A stretch of DNA of 64,000 nucleotides from Bacilli bacterium (GTDB taxonomy: Bacteria; Bacillota_I; Bacilli_A; RFN20; CAG-288). Made by a program: the position numbers and the translations under genes. Below, piece by piece: positions 17,121 to 25,884 of the stretch. How positions within the stretch are numbered: position 1 is the stretch's first letter; each line of letters starts with the position of its first letter. Below the pieces are notes generated by a model. It did not search any database. It saw nothing but the letters and a program-made list of their open reading frames with translations, and was not told where the DNA came from. Where the stretch lies: positions 62,001 to 126,000 of the forward strand of contig CAAGLY010000002.1 in the NCBI GenBank assembly GCA_900770925.1. The letters are read 5' to 3'.

Positions 17121-17147
17121 TCTTTCCACGAAGGAATTCTAAAAATC

Positions 17148-17172
17148 ACAGGGAGGGCTATACCCTCCCTGT
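17148..17172 (+). terminator. Intercistronic hairpin after bmpA
   Basis: ACAGGGAGGG, a short loop, then CCCTCCCTGT followed by TT. The strong stem probably limits read-through, so the binding protein is made in excess of the membrane parts. Confidence 0.75.
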
Positions 17173-17199
17173 TTGCCGTTTATGAAAGGTATGAAAAAT

Positions 17200-18741
17200 A
17201 TGGGTGAAACAGCAATTCAGAGGATTTCAATCAGCAAACGCTTCGGTAAGACAATCGCAAACGAAAACGTGAATCTAAGTATTGAGAAAGGCGAAATCCT
17301 TTCTTTATTAGGCGAAAACGGCTCTGGAAAGACAACCTTAAGGAACATGCTTTCCGGAATCTATTATCCTGACTCGGGTGAAATTTATGTCGATGGAAAG
17401 AGAGTGGTGATTTCTTCTCCGAAGGATGCTTTTGATCTTGGTATTGGAAGGGTTCATCAGCATTTTAAGCTGATCGATGTTTTTACTGCTAGCGAAAACA
17501 TTGTCCTTGGCTTGAAGAACGAGCCTTTCTTCCTCAGCCGTAGAAAAATCAATAAGAAAGTCAAAGAGATTTCAAATCGATATGGATTTGATCTTGATCC
17601 CAAGAAAAAAGTCTATGAAAGGTCTGTCTCTGAAAAACAGATTGTTGAAATCAGGAAACTTCTTTATCGTGGTGTTCATACTTTGATTCTTGACGAGCCG
17701 ACCGCTGTTCTTACCCCTCAAGAAACAGAACGTTTATTCCATATTCTTCGTGAAAGGAAGAAGGATGGAAAAACGATTATCATTATTACCCATAAGCTGA
17801 ATGAAGTTCTTGAACTATCGGATCGGGTTGCTATTCTACGCAAGGGAAAACTGGTGGATAGGATTAAGACGAGTGAAGCGAACGAGAGCATCTTAACCGA
17901 TGCAATGGTCGGCGAGCATGTCAAGCTTGAAATCGAGCGGGACGAGATTTCAGCTGAGAAAAAAGAAAAAGTTCTTGAGATTTCTCATCTCTCCTGCACT
18001 GCTGAGGATGGAATCCGTTGCTTGAAAGATGTTTCCTTCTCCGCTTATTCTGGTGAGATTCTTGGTATTGCAGGTGTTTCCGGATCTGGACAGAAAGTCT
18101 TACTCGAAGCCATCTGCGGACTTCAACATGCCGATAATGGAAGCAAGATTCTCTTCACAGACCATCAAAACATTACAGAAGATTTGATTGGAAGGACTCC
18201 GAAACAGATTAAGCACAAAGGTGTCCGTTTGGCCTTTGTTCCAGAAGATCGTTTGGGTATGGGTCTTGTTGGTGATTTCGGAAGGACTGGTAATAGGAGG
18301 TTACGCTCCTATGAAGATGGAAAGTCTCCGTTTATTAATTTCCGGAATCCGAAACATACTGCTGCGGAAGTAAAAGAAGGCCTCAATGTTCTCACTCCTT
18401 CATTGGAAACTCCTGTCCGTACTCTCTCTGGCGGAAATGTTCAAAAGGTTCTTGTCGGACGTGAGATTTCTTCTTCGCCTCGTCTCCTTCTCACTGCATA
18501 TGCTACCCGTGGACTTGATATTAACACCTCTTATGCAATCTACAACATTCTGAATGAACAGAAGAAGAAAGGTGCTGCTGTTATCTATGTCGGTGAAGAC
18601 CTGGATGTTCTTCTTGCCTTATGCGATCGAATCCTTGTCTTATGCGATGGGCAATGCACTGGCATTGTCTCCGCAAGAGACACGGATAAGAGGACGATTG
18701 GAAAGAGGATGAGCAGGAATAAGGAGAAGAACAATGACTAA
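17200..18741 (+). CDS. Nucleoside ABC importer ATPase, two ABC domains
   Basis: 513 residues with two ABC domains in one chain, as in NupO/RbsA. Domain 1 has Walker A GENGSGKTT then LM(AGG)NMLSGIYYPDSG, LGIGM(AGG)VHQHF, a degenerate signature VSEKQIVEI and Walker B LILDEPTAVLTPQE. Domain 2 has GVSGSGQ, LAFVPEDRLGMGLVGDF, signature LSGGNVQKVLVGREIS and ATRGLDI. GNM(AGG)M(AGG)LRSY matches the family N-M-M-L. ATG at 17200 is preferred: AAAGG lies 10 bases before it and homology begins at METAIQM(AGG)ISISK-like sequence. Confidence 0.92.
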   Translation: MGETAIQRISISKRFGKTIANENVNLSIEKGEILSLLGENGSGKTTLRNMLSGIYYPDSGEIYVDGKRVVISSPKDAFDLGIGRVHQHFKLIDVFTASENIVLGLKNEPFFLSRRKINKKVKEISNRYGFDLDPKKKVYERSVSEKQIVEIRKLLYRGVHTLILDEPTAVLTPQETERLFHILRERKKDGKTIIIITHKLNEVLELSDRVAILRKGKLVDRIKTSEANESILTDAMVGEHVKLEIERDEISAEKKEKVLEISHLSCTAEDGIRCLKDVSFSAYSGEILGIAGVSGSGQKVLLEAICGLQHADNGSKILFTDHQNITEDLIGRTPKQIKHKGVRLAFVPEDRLGMGLVGDFGRTGNRRLRSYEDGKSPFINFRNPKHTAAEVKEGLNVLTPSLETPVRTLSGGNVQKVLVGREISSSPRLLLTAYATRGLDINTSYAIYNILNEQKKKGAAVIYVGEDLDVLLALCDRILVLCDGQCTGIVSARDTDKRTIGKRMSRNKEKNND

Positions 18742-19942
18742 AACAAAAAGACCAAAGATTATCCGAGTTGCTAAACGGAGCATTGCTTCTCCGTTTGATA
18801 AGATCAAAGCTTATGTTGTCCCTTTGCTTTTCGCCTTAGTTCTTTCTGTCCTTTTCTTATGGCTGGTAGGACGAAAGAATCCGTTCACAGCTGTTAAGTA
18901 TATTTTTGAAGGAACCTTCTTCATTACGGATTCTGGCTCCTTATCTCCGTCTCGTCTCCTTGCTTTTGCTAAGAATGCCATTGTCCTTCTCTGGATTGCA
19001 CTTGCTTTAGCACCATGCTACAAAATGAGATACTGGAACATCGGTGGACAAGGACAAGTTCTCATTGGAGCACTTCTTACGGCTTGCTGCAGGATTTATC
19101 TTCCACAGACAAGGCCGAACGCTCTTGCTGTCATGATAGCCGCTGTTGTTGCTGCCATTGGCGGAGCTATCTGGTCTTATATTCCTGCAATCTTCAAAGC
19201 CAAGTGGAATACGAATGAAACCCTCTTCACTCTGAGGAGGAACTATCTTGCCATCCTTCTTGTTGAATTATGCACGAATATCTGGCGTGGAAGTAAATCC
19301 GCACTAGGGCAAATCAATGTCTCGAATCGCTTTGGATGGTTCTACCAGATTCCTCATACGGCAATCAAGAACCAGTTCCTTAACAGCAATGTGTTCTTCC
19401 CGTTGATTTTTGTAGCTGTTCTTGTTGCTGTTAGGTTTGTCTATATTAAATATACGAAGCATGGCTATGAAAGGACTGTTGTCGGCGAATCTCTTTCCAC
19501 GGCTAGATACACTGGTATCAATGTCCGTCATGTCATTCGTCGCACCGCTGCTTTAAGCGGATTGCTTTGCGGTTTGATCGGATTCTTATCTGTTTCGAAC
19601 TTTGATCATTCTATCTCCACCTTCTCTGATTTTGGTTATGGTTTCACGGCTGTTATTGTCTGCTGGCTTAGTAACTTCAATCCTTTCGCTAGGATTGGTT
19701 ACTCGTCACTTCTTGTCTTTTTGGAAAGAGGGGCAAAGAACCTTAGCGATAGTCAGTATGCAGCACCATATCTGAACGAATACTCTACGCAGTTTGTCAT
19801 TTTCGTCATTATTCTTGCATTCCTTTCTGCTACCTTCTTCCTCCGCTATCAAGTAACTCTTGATTTGCCAGGAAAGCAGAAACGAAGGAAAGCGAAACTG
19901 ACAAAAGGATTATTAAATCCAGCAAAGAAGGAGGCTAGGTAA
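18734..19942 (+). CDS. Nucleoside ABC importer permease (NupP-like)
   Basis: 402 residues with eight or more hydrophobic segments. Family signatures are PCYKMR(AGA)YWNIGGQGQ and, in the coupling region, KWNTNETLFTLM(AGG)M(AGG)NYLAI; the paired AGG codons stand exactly where this family has TLMMNY. The AGA codon in KMRYWNIG is at a conserved Arg, a useful internal control. It overlaps the ATPase gene by 8 bases and is followed one base later by the second permease gene. Confidence 0.9.
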   Translation: MTKTKRPKIIRVAKRSIASPFDKIKAYVVPLLFALVLSVLFLWLVGRKNPFTAVKYIFEGTFFITDSGSLSPSRLLAFAKNAIVLLWIALALAPCYKMRYWNIGGQGQVLIGALLTACCRIYLPQTRPNALAVMIAAVVAAIGGAIWSYIPAIFKAKWNTNETLFTLRRNYLAILLVELCTNIWRGSKSALGQINVSNRFGWFYQIPHTAIKNQFLNSNVFFPLIFVAVLVAVRFVYIKYTKHGYERTVVGESLSTARYTGINVRHVIRRTAALSGLLCGLIGFLSVSNFDHSISTFSDFGYGFTAVIVCWLSNFNPFARIGYSSLLVFLERGAKNLSDSQYAAPYLNEYSTQFVIFVIILAFLSATFFLRYQVTLDLPGKQKRRKAKLTKGLLNPAKKEAR

Positions 19943-19943
19943 T

Positions 19944-20921
19944 ATGGAAACGTTCATCTCCTGGTTCACGATTGCAATTGTCTACGGAACCATCCTTTCT
20001 CTTTCTGCCTGTGGGGAAACCATCAATGAAAAAGCAGGACATCTGAATCTTGGTATTCCTGGAATTAGGTATTTAAGTGGCGTTGCTTCTTTTGCACTCA
20101 CCAGTAGGTATGAAGGAACTGGAAACCCTAACGGATTTGTGGTTGCTAGGATTGCAATTCTTTCTTCCTTTGCTGTTGGTGCAGTTCTTGGTTTTATCTA
20201 CTCTCTCTTCGCTGTAACCTTCAAGTGCAATCAGAACGTTCTTGGCCTAGCAATCGCTTCTTTCGGCGTCGGCTTCGGAAAGTTCATCTCTGTCAGGCTG
20301 GGAAATACTCCGAAACTCACAAAGGCCAATCAAGTCTTTAACGCGGGCATTCCTTTCTTTAAGGACTTAGGCGTGGCCGGAAAGCTTTTCTTCAACTACG
20401 GGTTCAGGACTTATATCACATTATTGATTCTGATTCTGGCAAGGCTTTTCTTCCGCAAAACAAAAATCGGTCTTAATCTTCGTGCTATTGGCGAATCTCC
20501 AGCTACATCCGATGCCGTTGGCTTGAATGTTACAAAATACAAATATATTGCAACTAGGATCGGGTGCGGACTAGCAGGACTCGGCGGAAGGATCTATGTC
20601 AGGCAGTTCTCTACCGGTTCTTGGTCTACGAATAACAACATTGAAGCCTTAGGATGGCTTGCTGTTGCCCTCGTTATCTTCGCTTCTTGGAAGCCGGTTC
20701 ATCTTATCTGGGGTGCTCCTTTATTCGGATTCCTCTTCTGGGCTTGGACTTATCTTCCTTCTCTTCTTAAAATCTCGGGCTTCAAAGGCAGGAACGAGCT
20801 TCTGGAAAGGCTTCCGTATCTTGTTACCATCCTTATTCTTGTCTTTAATTCGAGGCGCAAAAAGAAAGAAAACCAGCCGCCGGAATCGCTTGGTTTATCC
20901 TACTTCCGGGAGGACAGATAG
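19944..20921 (+). CDS. Nucleoside ABC importer permease (NupQ-like)
   Basis: 325 residues and the second membrane subunit. Seen: GETINEKAGHLNLGIPGIM(AGG)YLSG, the family motif with Met before the Leu/Tyr; GESPATSDAVGLNVTKYK; ALGWLAVALVIFASWKP; and near the end LLEM(AGG)LPYLVTILIL, matching the L-L-x-M-L-P-Y-L consensus. It probably pairs with the NupP-like subunit in a heterodimeric channel. The operon ends at the terminator 10 bases downstream. Confidence 0.9.
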   Translation: METFISWFTIAIVYGTILSLSACGETINEKAGHLNLGIPGIRYLSGVASFALTSRYEGTGNPNGFVVARIAILSSFAVGAVLGFIYSLFAVTFKCNQNVLGLAIASFGVGFGKFISVRLGNTPKLTKANQVFNAGIPFFKDLGVAGKLFFNYGFRTYITLLILILARLFFRKTKIGLNLRAIGESPATSDAVGLNVTKYKYIATRIGCGLAGLGGRIYVRQFSTGSWSTNNNIEALGWLAVALVIFASWKPVHLIWGAPLFGFLFWAWTYLPSLLKISGFKGRNELLERLPYLVTILILVFNSRRKKKENQPPESLGLSYFREDR

Positions 20922-20931
20922 AAGAACAAAG

Positions 20932-20958
20932 GCCGGAGCTAAGACTCTGGCTTTTTTT
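20932..20958 (+). terminator. Terminator of nucleoside importer operon
   Basis: GCCGGAG, a 6-base loop, then CTCTGGC followed by seven T. Confidence 0.9.
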
Positions 20959-21024
20959 GTGGACAGAAAATCGAAGTAATGTCTATGTAACAATTTTTGG
21001 AGAAAAATAAAGGCAAGATAACTA

Positions 21025-21053
21025 TTGACTAATAAGTTAGTTAGGACTAATAT
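21025..21053 (+). promoter_or_regulatory. Promoter of the secreted-protein gene
   Basis: -35 TTGACT, 17-base spacer, -10 TAATAT. The spacer contains TTAGTTAGGACTAA, itself a short inverted repeat. Its geometry matches the feo promoter at 46686. Confidence 0.6.
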
Positions 21054-21058
21054 TTTTG

Positions 21059-21076
21059 TTAGTTATAGCAAACTAT
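21059..21076 (+). promoter_or_regulatory. DtxR/IdeR-like operator, second copy
   Basis: TTAGTT, 6 bases, AACTAT. It has the same half-sites and spacing as TTAGTT-N6-AACTAA before feoA at 46724, and likewise lies a few bases past the -10 box. It overlaps the transcription start region, as a repressor site would. Confidence 0.5.
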
Positions 21077-21088
21077 AGGAGGCTTAAC

Positions 21089-21922
21089 ATGTTTGCATCT
21101 ATTCTGATTTGCAGTTCGCTTCTTGGCGCTAGCTGCTCTTCCCTGTCATCTAATCCCCTAGATTCGTTGGAAAACTATGGGTTATCTCAGGAAGAAATTG
21201 ATTTGATGGATCAAAGTACGATTTCTTCTCTTTTACAGGCTAACAAAGTAATGTTCTACACTGCCACTTATCCTAATACTGAAGATACTGAAGACGATGA
21301 TTCAGAAGTTAGTCCATTGTCTTCTGATGTGAGTGAAAATTATCAAGACAGCTATGTGACGATTAACTTGATCGTTTCTGATTTATCAAACGGAAAATAT
21401 CATTTCTATGCCACATCAAAGTGGGACAAGAGGCCATTTAATCGTGGAAAAGATTCTTTTAGCATTTGTGCCAATGGTGTCATCCCAGTGTTTTCAACGG
21501 TAAACGGGTATGTTACCAATATTTGTAAAACCTTTGTTTCCAATAAGGGGCATTCGTATAGTAAATCAAATAGTGAGACACATTCTATTTCTTCTCAAGA
21601 ATTAAAATCGGCTTCTGAGCAAAATACTTCTGGAATCGGATATCTTTACGACCTTCCGAATAATAAAACGATAGTTCAAATTGAATACACTTATTCCGAT
21701 GTTCAATTTCATCTTTCATTTGATGGTGTGCTTCAATATCCGAATCAGACACAGAACTTTAATGTTTTCGCTATTCATGATCATCTGGAACGAAGCTTCG
21801 CTTTTGAACCATCTCTTACTTTTTCTACAAATGGTTCCTGCTTCGGGCTTGGACTAAATTCAAGTTGGATGACGCGACGGAGATATGCCGTCACCAAAGA
21901 GCCTATTCACTACGATGCTTAA
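21089..21922 (+). CDS. Secreted or surface protein of unknown function
   Basis: 277 residues; no family recognised. The N-terminus MFASILICSSLLGASCSS is hydrophobic and could be a signal peptide ending at a weak lipoprotein-like Cys. The mature part is Ser-, Asn- and Tyr-rich with low Arg, including an acidic stretch around NTEDTEDDDSE. ATG at 21089 is chosen over an upstream TTG because ATAGGAGGCTTAAC precedes it. Codon use is unusual: 3 internal ATG but only 1 AGG, the reverse of most neighbours, and the DNA is more AT-rich. This suggests recent acquisition. A DtxR-like operator precedes it. Confidence 0.65.
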   Translation: MFASILICSSLLGASCSSLSSNPLDSLENYGLSQEEIDLMDQSTISSLLQANKVMFYTATYPNTEDTEDDDSEVSPLSSDVSENYQDSYVTINLIVSDLSNGKYHFYATSKWDKRPFNRGKDSFSICANGVIPVFSTVNGYVTNICKTFVSNKGHSYSKSNSETHSISSQELKSASEQNTSGIGYLYDLPNNKTIVQIEYTYSDVQFHLSFDGVLQYPNQTQNFNVFAIHDHLERSFAFEPSLTFSTNGSCFGLGLNSSWMTRRRYAVTKEPIHYDA

Positions 21923-21959
21923 GAATCGCAAGAATAAGTAATCAAAGGAGAACGCAATT

Positions 21960-22130
21960 ATGGAAATAGCTATATGTGTTGCTGTTGTTGTCCTTTTCTG
22001 TATTGTCGGTACCTACTGGGATTGGTTTGGAGGACTCCTACTTGAACCGACCACACCGTTATTTCTTTCCATTATTATGTTCGGAGTTGTTCTCTTCTAT
22101 ATTCGTTATTTTTCTAAGAGAAAGAAATAA
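21960..22130 (+). CDS. Small membrane protein, 56 residues
   Basis: The frame ATG GAA ATA GCT at 21960 runs to TAA at 22128 and has AAAGGAG 8 bases upstream. It encodes two hydrophobic segments (IAICVAVVVLFCIVGTYW and PLFLSIIMFGVVLFYI) and a basic end RYFSKRKK. It follows the secreted-protein gene by 37 bases and is probably co-transcribed. No family recognised. Confidence 0.6.
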   Translation: MEIAICVAVVVLFCIVGTYWDWFGGLLLEPTTPLFLSIIMFGVVLFYIRYFSKRKK

Positions 22131-22510
22131 TCAAAGCAACCCTTCCTCGATTATTACTTGGGATATTTTGGCTCTTTGAGAGAGTATACGAAAATTTAAG
22201 AGTGGAGAAAATTAACAGAGTTTTAAAATAGGCTTTTCCTTAAATAGAAGTAGAAGCTCTCTTCTCTGAGTAATCCGTCTGAAGAAAAGACAAATCTGTC
22301 TTTGATCAGAAATGGAACATGCAAAAAAACAAAACAATATGTTTCCATCCAGGCAAAATTTAGAAGGATGGATATTGGACAAATCTACCCATCTTTTCGC
22401 GTTTTCTTTCTTGTCCTACCTTCAAAGGAATCTGGTGGAGTAGAAATTGCACGGAATGGAAAATTGAAAACACTCGGGATTGTTTAAATTCATATCAGTA
22501 GGAAAATAGA
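22131..22510. other. Gap with no recognisable gene
   Basis: AT-rich sequence with short open frames only, none with a good ribosome site or recognisable product. Confidence 0.5.
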
Positions 22511-22959
22511 ATGAAGATACCAGAATACAAAGCACGTGTCATTGATAAGAAAATTGATACTCATCTTAAAGTGTTTTGCGCTTTGCTGATTGAAGGCCCA
22601 AAATGGTGTAGCAAGACCAGGACGGGCATGTTTCATTCCAACAGTCAATTTTTCCTGGCAAACCCTAAAGATAATTTTAATAATAAAAGAATTGCCGAGA
22701 TGGATCATGATTTAGTACTAGACGGAAGTTCGCCTCGATGAATTGATGAATGGCAGGAAGTTCCGGCCATTTGGGATGCAATTAGAGGAAGAGTTGACAG
22801 GTCACCGAAGAGGAAAGTGCCTTGGAGCATCTTGTAGAGTACCTTTCCTGGTATGAGACACTGTACAACAGGAATCCGTCCGTCGAGGAGTTCGAAGACC
22901 GAATCCTCGGTGATTGTCTGCAAAAAATAGGCAACAACGCTTTACTGGGATTATCCTAA
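22511..22959 (+). pseudogene. Decayed DUF4143/AAA_14 ATPase and an attached fragment
   Basis: The frame from ATG 22511 reads like the N-terminus of AAA_14/DUF4143 ATPases: ARVIDKKIDTHLKVF, then LIEGPKWCSKT (Walker A region) and KRIAEMDHDLVLDG-SSPR. A TGA at 22739 replaces the Leu of the family PRLIDEWQ motif, and the frame resumes directly as IDEWQEVPAIWDAIRGRVD. After 22801 the frame shifts and a separate open stretch to 22959 (LVEYLSWYETLYNRNPSVEE) follows, of unknown origin. Most of the ATPase is missing. Confidence 0.7.
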
Positions 22960-23079
22960 TTTCCTTTTGAATTGACATAAAGCACGCAAAGAATATTGGC
23001 TGGTTAAGATCAAATAAAACTTTCTGGCAATCTTTTTGCTTGCATGATTAGCCGAACGAATGATTGAAGAAACGAAAAA

Positions 23080-23103
23080 GAACCTCCTTGTTGAAGGGAG
23101 GCT
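23080..23103. terminator. Terminator of rplM-rpsI, probably bidirectional
   Basis: GAACCTCC, a loop, then GGGAGGCTC, with T tracts on both strands (TTTTTTT at 23103 onward on the plus strand, TTTTTCG on the minus strand). It lies about 40 bases past the rpsI stop. Confidence 0.8.
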
Positions 23104-23143
23104 CTTTTTTTGAGTTTGACTGACGAGCAGGAATCCAAACGGA

Positions 23144-23551
23144 TTAACGTTTAGAGAACTGTTTGTCCTTACGGGCCTTACGGAGACCGTATTTCTTACG
23201 CTCGACGACACGGCTATCAACCGTGACAAGTCCTTTAGCGCGAAGAAGCGGCTTGTAGGTGTCGTTAGCTTTGACTAAGGCACGTGCGATTCCTAAACGG
23301 AGTGCACCAGCCTGGCCAGAGTAGCCACCACCAATAATGTTGGCCTTGACATCGTACTTCTCAGAAGTGCCGGTAACGGCGAACGGCTGCCTGGCATCCC
23401 TGATTAACGTGTCGTGCGGGAAGTACTCATTGATCTTACGACCATTGACGATGACTTCGCCTTTGCCAGGGGTTAAGAAGACCCGGGCGACAGAAGACTT
23501 ACGACGGCCGACAGCTGCGTAGATCAGCTTTTCAGTTTTTGCGATAGCCAT
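23144..23551 (-). CDS. rpsI: 30S ribosomal protein S9
   Basis: 135 residues. The N-terminal YAAVGRRKSSVARVFLTPGK, the central GGGYSGQAGALRLGIARAL and the C-terminal VERKKYGLRKARKDKQFSKR are the S9 hallmarks; the tail reaches the P-site tRNA. All functionally critical Arg are CGN here. It lies 5 bases after rplM, the universal L13-S9 pair. Confidence 0.98.
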   Translation of the reverse strand: MAIAKTEKLIYAAVGRRKSSVARVFLTPGKGEVIVNGRKINEYFPHDTLIRDARQPFAVTGTSEKYDVKANIIGGGYSGQAGALRLGIARALVKANDTYKPLLRAKGLVTVDSRVVERKKYGLRKARKDKQFSKR

Positions 23552-23556
23552 TGTTT

Positions 23557-24012
23557 TTACTTCTCCTTCTTCTCAGTCAGCTCGACTTCGATCGGCTTGT
23601 TGTGCCTACGATCGTGTTCTGGTCCGGCATAAGTGAATAACTTGCCGAGCCTCTCCTTGCCTAAAGGTCCTTTCGGGAGCATACCGGATACTGCATGGCG
23701 AACCATTTCAGTAGGATACTGTTCCTTCCTGACTTTGGCGGAGCGAGTACGAAGACCACCATAGGTTTCCGACTTGTTGTCGTAATACCTCTTCTTGGTG
23801 AGCTTGTTGCCCGTTAATCCGACCTTGGCGCAATTAGTGACGATGACAAAATCGCCACAATCGAAATTCGGAGTATACTGGGGTTTATTCTTTCCCCTCA
23901 GGATAATCGCGATTTCCGAGGCTAACCGACCAAGGGGCTTGTTGGAAGCATCGACGACGTACCATTTCTTGGCGACGTCGCTCTTCTTGTAAATAGTAGT
24001 TTGACGCTGCAT
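23557..24012 (-). CDS. rplM: 50S ribosomal protein L13
   Basis: 151 residues, early-assembly large-subunit protein. Signatures are KKWYVVDASNKPLGRLASE with the invariant Arg encoded CGG, GDFVIVTNCAKVGLTGNK, YPTEMVRHAVSGMLPKGPLG and YAGPEHDRRHNKP. AGG occurs in ILM(AGG)GKNKP, where both Arg and Met are seen in the family, and in AKVM(AGG)KEQYP, where Bacillus L13 has LEMRTNYP. The CGG in PLGRLAS shows that CGG is still Arg. Confidence 0.98.
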   Translation of the reverse strand: MQRQTTIYKKSDVAKKWYVVDASNKPLGRLASEIAIILRGKNKPQYTPNFDCGDFVIVTNCAKVGLTGNKLTKKRYYDNKSETYGGLRTRSAKVRKEQYPTEMVRHAVSGMLPKGPLGKERLGKLFTYAGPEHDRRHNKPIEVELTEKKEK

Positions 24013-24089
24013 TTTCTATTTTTACCTTTCTATGATCTAGAAGCAAACTGTAACCTTACCGGGGTGTAGTTCACAATTAGCCATGGGAT

Positions 24090-24117
24090 ATTCTATCACG
24101 TAGTAGTTCAAATACAA
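24090..24117 (-). promoter_or_regulatory. Promoter of rplM-rpsI
   Basis: On the minus strand TTGTAT (24112-24117), a 16-base spacer and TAGAAT (24090-24095). It gives a leader of about 70 nt before rplM, long enough for an L13-type autoregulatory structure, though I cannot assign one. The remaining sequence up to 24320 is AT-rich with no gene. Confidence 0.55.
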
Positions 24118-24320
24118 TGTTTTTTCAAAGAAAATCCTCCTCCTTAATCTCCTTTCTCCCCTTTATTAACCTTACTTATATGGAAAAGGCATCTCTTTTC
24201 TCTTTTCCCTACCATGTTTTCATGGGATTCTGGTTTCTATAGAAATAGGTAACATTGTAAACAAAACGAGAGAATTCTTTTGTCTGATGATATAATTTTT
24301 AATACTGAAGAGGGTCTTAT

Positions 24321-25883
24321 ATGGAAAAAGAAAACAGGCTTGTCATTGACGTCGGAACACAGTCTCTCCGTGCAGCAGTCATTAATCGGAGAGGAGATAC
24401 GCTCGCATTCTCACAGAAAAAGTATCCGAGTGCCTATAATTCCCCATCTAGCGGATTTGCAGAGCAGGATGCGGATTTCTATCTGGAAGAACTCTGTTTA
24501 GCCACCAACGACTTGGAGAAGAACCATCCCGGTCTTCTTTCGAGTATCCTTGGCAGGACGATGGTTCCTTTCCGTGATACCGCTGTTCTTTTAGATAAGG
24601 ACAAGAATCCGATCCGTCCCTGTATTCTCTGGCTAGATCAGCGTATTGAGCGTCTCCATGAGAAGAACCTGAAATGGTATGAACGGATTCTTTTCCGTGC
24701 TATTGGAAGGAAGGATACGGTTATCTATAATTCGGAACGGACAGCTACCCACTGGATCAAGAACCATGAAAAGGTCAACTGGGCAAAGAGGAAATACTAT
24801 GTTCCTCTTGGGGGATATTTCAATTATAAAGTCACGGGGAACCTAGTCTGTTCCACTGCCGATACGATCGGACACTATCCGATTAATTTCAAAACCGGAA
24901 AATGGTATGGAAAGATTCATCCGAAACAGGATGTCTTCAGCATACCTTATTCTGCTCTTCCTGAATTGGTAGAGCCTTCCTCTGTCATCGGAAAAGTCAC
25001 GCCCGAATTCAGCAAGATTTCCTCGATTCCGGAAGGGGTCTCTGTCTTTGCCTGCGGAAGCGATAAGGCCTGTGAGACTTTCGGAAACGGATGTAGGGAT
25101 AAGACAACTGCGTCCATCTCTTTGGGAACAGCCTGTACAATCGATGTGGTCGATTCAAAATACTCGGAACCAGAGAAATTTCTGCCTTCCTATATCACTC
25201 CGTATAAAGGAGGATATGATCTCGAAGTACAGATCTACCGCGGATTATGGAGGCTGAGATGGTATCTCGACAATTTCGGAGCTAACGACAGGATCGAAGC
25301 GGAAAAGCTGAACAGGAAAGTGGAAGACTATCTCGATAGGCAGGTTTCTAAGATTGCTGCCGGATCGGATGGCCTTGTCCTTCAGCCTTATTGGGGACCT
25401 GGATTAAAGCGCCCTAACGCAAAAGGATCGATTGTCGGTTTCTCGGCGGTTCACACCCGCTTCCATCTTGTCCGCGCCACTTATGAGGGTCTTGCCTTTG
25501 CTCTTCGGGAAGGACTAGACGAAATCAGGAAGAAAACCCATCGGAAACCGGATTATATTGTCCTTTCAGGAGGCGGATCGAGGAATGATGTTATTCCTCA
25601 GATCAGGGCGGATGTTTTTGGAATCGAATGTCATATCTCTTCAACTCCGGAATCTTCTTCTTTAGGCGGAGCGAGGGCAGGCTTTGTCTCTGCCGGTGTC
25701 TATGACACTCCTAAGGATGCGGTTAAGAACAGGGTTAAGGAAGGAAAGGTCATCCTTCCCAATCCGCTCAATCATGCTGTCTATGACCGGCTTTACCATG
25801 ACGTCTATCTTAAGAGGTATCCGTCACTGAAGAAAATCTACAACAACTGCAAGAAATTCTATCTGGATAACAATAAGGATTAA
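24321..25883 (+). CDS. FGGY-family carbohydrate kinase
   Basis: Phosphorylates a sugar or polyol with ATP; 520 residues. The N-terminal phosphate loop is VIDVGTQSLRAAVI, with DKNPIRPCILWLDQR, CGSDKACETFGNGC and SISLGTACTIDV in the middle. The C-terminal FGGY ATP-binding domain has EGLAFALREGLDEI and YIVLSGGGS. In GLWM(AGG)LR(AGA)WYLDNFG the two codons differ in the expected way. An extended -10 (TGATATAAT) ends about 27 bases before the start. It is paired with a glycosyltransferase gene one base downstream, so sugar specificity is not obvious. Confidence 0.85.
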   Translation: MEKENRLVIDVGTQSLRAAVINRRGDTLAFSQKKYPSAYNSPSSGFAEQDADFYLEELCLATNDLEKNHPGLLSSILGRTMVPFRDTAVLLDKDKNPIRPCILWLDQRIERLHEKNLKWYERILFRAIGRKDTVIYNSERTATHWIKNHEKVNWAKRKYYVPLGGYFNYKVTGNLVCSTADTIGHYPINFKTGKWYGKIHPKQDVFSIPYSALPELVEPSSVIGKVTPEFSKISSIPEGVSVFACGSDKACETFGNGCRDKTTASISLGTACTIDVVDSKYSEPEKFLPSYITPYKGGYDLEVQIYRGLWRLRWYLDNFGANDRIEAEKLNRKVEDYLDRQVSKIAAGSDGLVLQPYWGPGLKRPNAKGSIVGFSAVHTRFHLVRATYEGLAFALREGLDEIRKKTHRKPDYIVLSGGGSRNDVIPQIRADVFGIECHISSTPESSSLGGARAGFVSAGVYDTPKDAVKNRVKEGKVILPNPLNHAVYDRLYHDVYLKRYPSLKKIYNNCKKFYLDNNKD

Positions 25884-25884
25884 G

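Noticed and set aside
22302..22487. Small open frame between the 56-residue protein and the pseudogene
   Set aside because: No ribosome site, no recognisable composition, and a Lys/Arg-rich random-looking translation.
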